This document shows, one piece after another, positions 5,963 through 7,808 of a stretch of 7,808 nucleotides of DNA. Origin of the DNA: Collinsella sp. (GTDB lineage: Bacteria > Actinomycetota > Coriobacteriia > Coriobacteriales > Coriobacteriaceae). The stretch spans positions 1 to 7,808 of the forward strand of contig WGSL01000079.1 of NCBI GenBank assembly GCA_014871665.1, read 5' to 3'. The notes under the pieces were generated by a model. That model was not told the DNA's origin. It worked only from the letters and a program-made list of their open reading frames with translations, and made no database searches. Made by a program: the position numbers and the translations under genes. How positions within the stretch are numbered: position 1 is the first letter of the stretch; each line of letters begins with the position of its first letter.

Positions 5963-6142
5963 CGAGATCGAATTGTAGGTTGAGCATACGCAAGCGAGCG
6001 CCCGCCAGAGCGAGCAAGGTGCCTTGAAAGAGGAGGGCATTGACCTGGTGGTCATGCCCGACGATTGAAAGGCAGATTGCCGCTCTGGCGGGCGCGCAGC
6101 GTCGACTCGTTACGCGGTTTGGTAAAACCGCGTAACCTTTTT
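5963..6142 (+). ncRNA. Candidate free-standing structured RNA (rod with three tandem G.A modules)
   Basis: I do not recognise the family. The predicted fold has six parts. The closing helix pairs 5963-5971 with 6102-6109, with A5967 bulged. An asymmetric loop has 26 bases on the left (5972-5997) and 6 on the right. A perfect 15-bp helix pairs 5998-6012 (GCGCCCGCCAGAGCG) with 6081-6095. GCAA/UUGC (6014-6017 with 6077-6080), a 2x2 G-rich loop and a 6-bp helix (6020-6025 with 6069-6074) follow. Three in-register tandem G.A/A.G modules come next: 6026-6027 with 6067-6068, 6030-6031 with 6063-6064, and 6033-6034 with 6060-6061. They are separated by A-U, A-U and G-C pairs. The tip is a 10-bp hairpin (6035-6045 with 6050-6059, U6040 bulged) capped by UGGU. 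A plus-strand terminator ends the unit. No plus-strand gene lies nearby to be served by that terminator, so a non-coding transcript of about 180 bases is the simplest reading. The 5' end is approximate. Confidence 0.72.
6109..6142 (+). terminator. Intrinsic terminator of the structured RNA
   Basis: A perfect 12-bp stem, GTTACGCGGTTT (6109-6120) with 6125-6136, has a GGTA loop. One C and five T residues follow (6138-6142). There is no U-tract in the minus direction. The T-run overlaps the TAA stop codon of the convergent NadE-like gene. It is the only plus-strand terminator in the window after 635. Confidence 0.88.
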
Positions 6143-7808
6143 AGTTCTGCGAGAAGAATGGGAACTGTCGGGGGTCTACCGGCGGATGCGGCATCGGACC
6201 ACCCTGCGGTCCGCCCTGGCCGCCCATCATTTTTTCGATGGCGTCCTGGACCTCGCCCTCAAACCGCTTCATGCCCTCATGCAGACGACGCTGACCGTCC
6301 TCGGAGCGCAGCTCTTCCATCTGCTCGGGCGAAATACCCAACAGCTCGCCTAATAAGCCCATCATCTCGCCGCGCATACGGTCACTCGTATCGTCGTCGG
6401 CAAAGCGTCGCACCTCAGCGCGTGCCAGCGAATCAACCGTCATGCGCTCCTTGCCGTTGAGCCCCAGATCGGACCACGCAAGCATGTACGGCCAAGCGCG
6501 CTCGGCAAACGAACGGGCCGAGACGATCGGCACCGTCGGCAGCATGTGACGAGCAGCCTCACCTTGGCGCACGAGTATCAACAGCAGCGAGCAGGCCTCG
6601 GGCTTGCCGGCGGCCATCGGGATGTCGTCGAAAGGTCGATTGCGGTCCACGTGCGACTCGAGCGCACCATCGACCTCGCCCGGCTCAAGCCCGCCCAGCA
6701 GCTGCGCCGCGCGATCGAGCATATCAACCGGGCCGGCGAGCGTCGAGAGCGCCTGCGCCAGCACGCGATCCATGCAATCCTCCACCGCGTTGAGTGTCAC
6801 GAGCTCTTGGGGCACCACGGCCGAGGCACGGTTGCGCACGCGTGCAACAAACTCGAGCGTCGACAGATACACGTCACCAAAGGGCGCAAAGTCGCCCTGA
6901 TAGCCGCCGGACAGCGCGGGCGCCGCCAGTGCGTACTCAGTCTTGGAAAGCGGGCTCAACGCCATGGCGCCCAGCTCGAGCGCCGTATCCTCGAGCATCA
7001 GGCCCAGCGCACGCGAACGCAGGCGTTCGGCATCGCCCGCCGACACGTCGCGGTCGAGCACGCGCGCCGCATCCGGCGCATCGCGCTCGACGGTGCGAAT
7101 GTGCAGGCGCTCGGCGATTGAGCGAACAGCGGAACAGCGGGCAGCCTCGGACTCCTCCTGCGCCGGCGTAAAGATGCGGTTGCGCCCCAGCACCAGGCCA
7201 ATCACATTACGCGGGCCCAGAGCGTCGACGGCAAGCGCCGCCAACAGGGACGACGGCAAATCGCCCTCGAGCGCCACCACGGCACGCGACGCACCGCGGG
7301 CGCGGGCATTGTCGCGCACGGCAAGCACCAGCGCCTGCCACAGCCACTCCTCGGAGCGAAACTGGGGCAGCTCATGGTCCTCCAGGGCATCGAGCATCAC
7401 GCCGCGCTGAATCTCCTGAACCAGCAGGCTCTCCTCAAAGCACGGCGCCTGGGCCACCACGCGACCGCAATCGTCGAGCACAAACGACCCGCCGGTATAC
7501 ACCGACTCGTCATAGGCGCCGACCGGAGCCACGCAGGCAAACCATACGCTGCGCTTGGAGGCGATCTTGCGGTAAGCACCGCTGCGCACGGCGGCGACGG
7601 CGGCGGTCTCGCGATCGGTCATGTCAAACGCATTAAACTGGAAATAGGCAATGAGGTCGACACCGGTCGGCAGCATCTCGAGCTCGCGATCCAGGTCAAA
7701 CACCACGGCGATGCGCACGCCGTCCACGTCAAACCCCGGCGGTGCCCCACGTGTGTCGTTGTTCTCACCGCGCTGCAGGGCCATACTTGCGCGCGCAGGC
7801 CCCACGCG
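6141..7808 (-). CDS. Degenerate glutamine-dependent NAD+ synthetase-like protein, 5' end outside window
   Basis: The frame is open to the right edge, and no start in the window has a ribosome site. The alignment begins midway through the nitrilase-type glutaminase domain: GVRIAVVFDLDRE corresponds to the GV-x-x-A-x-x-ICED strand of NadE, and TGGSFVLDDCGRVVAQAP is typical. A full NAD synthetase-type domain follows, with VDALGPRNVIGLVL, DFAPFGDVY and VVPQELVT. Active-site residues are missing. The catalytic Cys position is Asp (7695-7697). The ATP loop SGGxDS reads EGDLPS (7251-7268). The TGNKSE motif reads SPLSKTE. A C-terminal extension of about 110 residues is charged and helical and ends in a Gly/Gln/Pro/Met-rich tail (GGQGGPQGGPMPHPP). 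With the frame intact over 554 codons, this looks like a maintained pseudoenzyme rather than decay. Its function is unknown. It converges with the structured RNA gene. Confidence 0.8.
   Translation of the reverse strand, partial: RVGPARASMALQRGENNDTRGAPPGFDVDGVRIAVVFDLDRELEMLPTGVDLIAYFQFNAFDMTDRETAAVAAVRSGAYRKIASKRSVWFACVAPVGAYDESVYTGGSFVLDDCGRVVAQAPCFEESLLVQEIQRGVMLDALEDHELPQFRSEEWLWQALVLAVRDNARARGASRAVVALEGDLPSSLLAALAVDALGPRNVIGLVLGRNRIFTPAQEESEAARCSAVRSIAERLHIRTVERDAPDAARVLDRDVSAGDAERLRSRALGLMLEDTALELGAMALSPLSKTEYALAAPALSGGYQGDFAPFGDVYLSTLEFVARVRNRASAVVPQELVTLNAVEDCMDRVLAQALSTLAGPVDMLDRAAQLLGGLEPGEVDGALESHVDRNRPFDDIPMAAGKPEACSLLLILVRQGEAARHMLPTVPIVSARSFAERAWPYMLAWSDLGLNGKERMTVDSLARAEVRRFADDDTSDRMRGEMMGLLGELLGISPEQMEELRSEDGQRRLHEGMKRFEGEVQDAIEKMMGGQGGPQGGPMPHPPVDPRQFPFFSQN

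Noticed and set aside
6015..6026. Local hairpin CAAG-GTGC-CTTG within the RNA
   Set aside because: It has only four pairs and competes with the longer in-register helices 6014-6025 with 6069-6080, which are more stable and keep the G.A modules aligned.
5998..6095. Small transposon-like element (MITE) with 15-bp terminal inverted repeats
   Set aside because: No target-site duplication flanks it, and the inner arms pair in register all the way to a hairpin loop, as expected for an RNA rod rather than for a MITE. A second copy elsewhere in the genome would reopen this.
5963..6142. SRP RNA, T-box or riboswitch identity for the structured RNA
   Set aside because: The SRP GGAA-capped domain motif and the T-box GGTGG motif are absent, and no plus-strand gene follows that a riboswitch could control.
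6195..6215. GGACC/GGTCC hairpin in the tail of the NadE-like gene
   Set aside because: It is explained by the Gly/Pro-rich coding sequence, and no U-tract follows.

Overview
The window is a compact, GC-rich stretch of bacterial chromosome. Protein sequences, codon use and the GGAGG-type ribosome sites fit a Gram-positive actinobacterial lineage, most likely Coriobacteriia (Collinsella-like). That placement is inference from familiarity, not from a search.

Layout, left to right. Positions 2-559 (+) hold the 3' end of a cation diffusion facilitator (metal exporter), which runs into a bidirectional terminator at 568-635. All remaining protein genes are on the minus strand. 670-1659 is a single-pass membrane protein with a repetitive N-terminal tail, a PASTA-like outer domain and a seven-residue repeat near its end. 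1838-3505 is fhs (formate--tetrahydrofolate ligase), with its own terminator at 1778-1812. 3652-5860 is the Holliday-junction operon ruvC-ruvA-ruvB, with one-base TGATG overlaps between genes. 6141-7808 is the 3' part of a gene that aligns by eye to glutamine-dependent NAD+ synthetase but has lost the key residues of both active sites.

The most unusual element lies in the 280 bases between ruvC and the NadE-like gene. A sequence matching the Gram-positive LexA (SOS) box sits at 5917-5930, over the expected start of ruvCAB transcription. To its right, on the plus strand, lies a strong candidate for a free-standing structured RNA (about 5963-6142). It folds into a long rod: a closing helix, a perfect 15-bp GC-rich helix, more stem, then three in-register tandem G.A/A.G modules and a capped hairpin. 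A perfect 12-bp terminator hairpin with a U-run follows. Both the terminator and the G.A mismatches point to the plus strand. I do not recognise the RNA family.

The genes work in separate pathways: metal export, one-carbon metabolism, recombinational repair, and an unknown role for the NadE-like protein. The clearest regulatory unit is the divergent region 5860-5965, where LexA could control ruvCAB and possibly the RNA as well.
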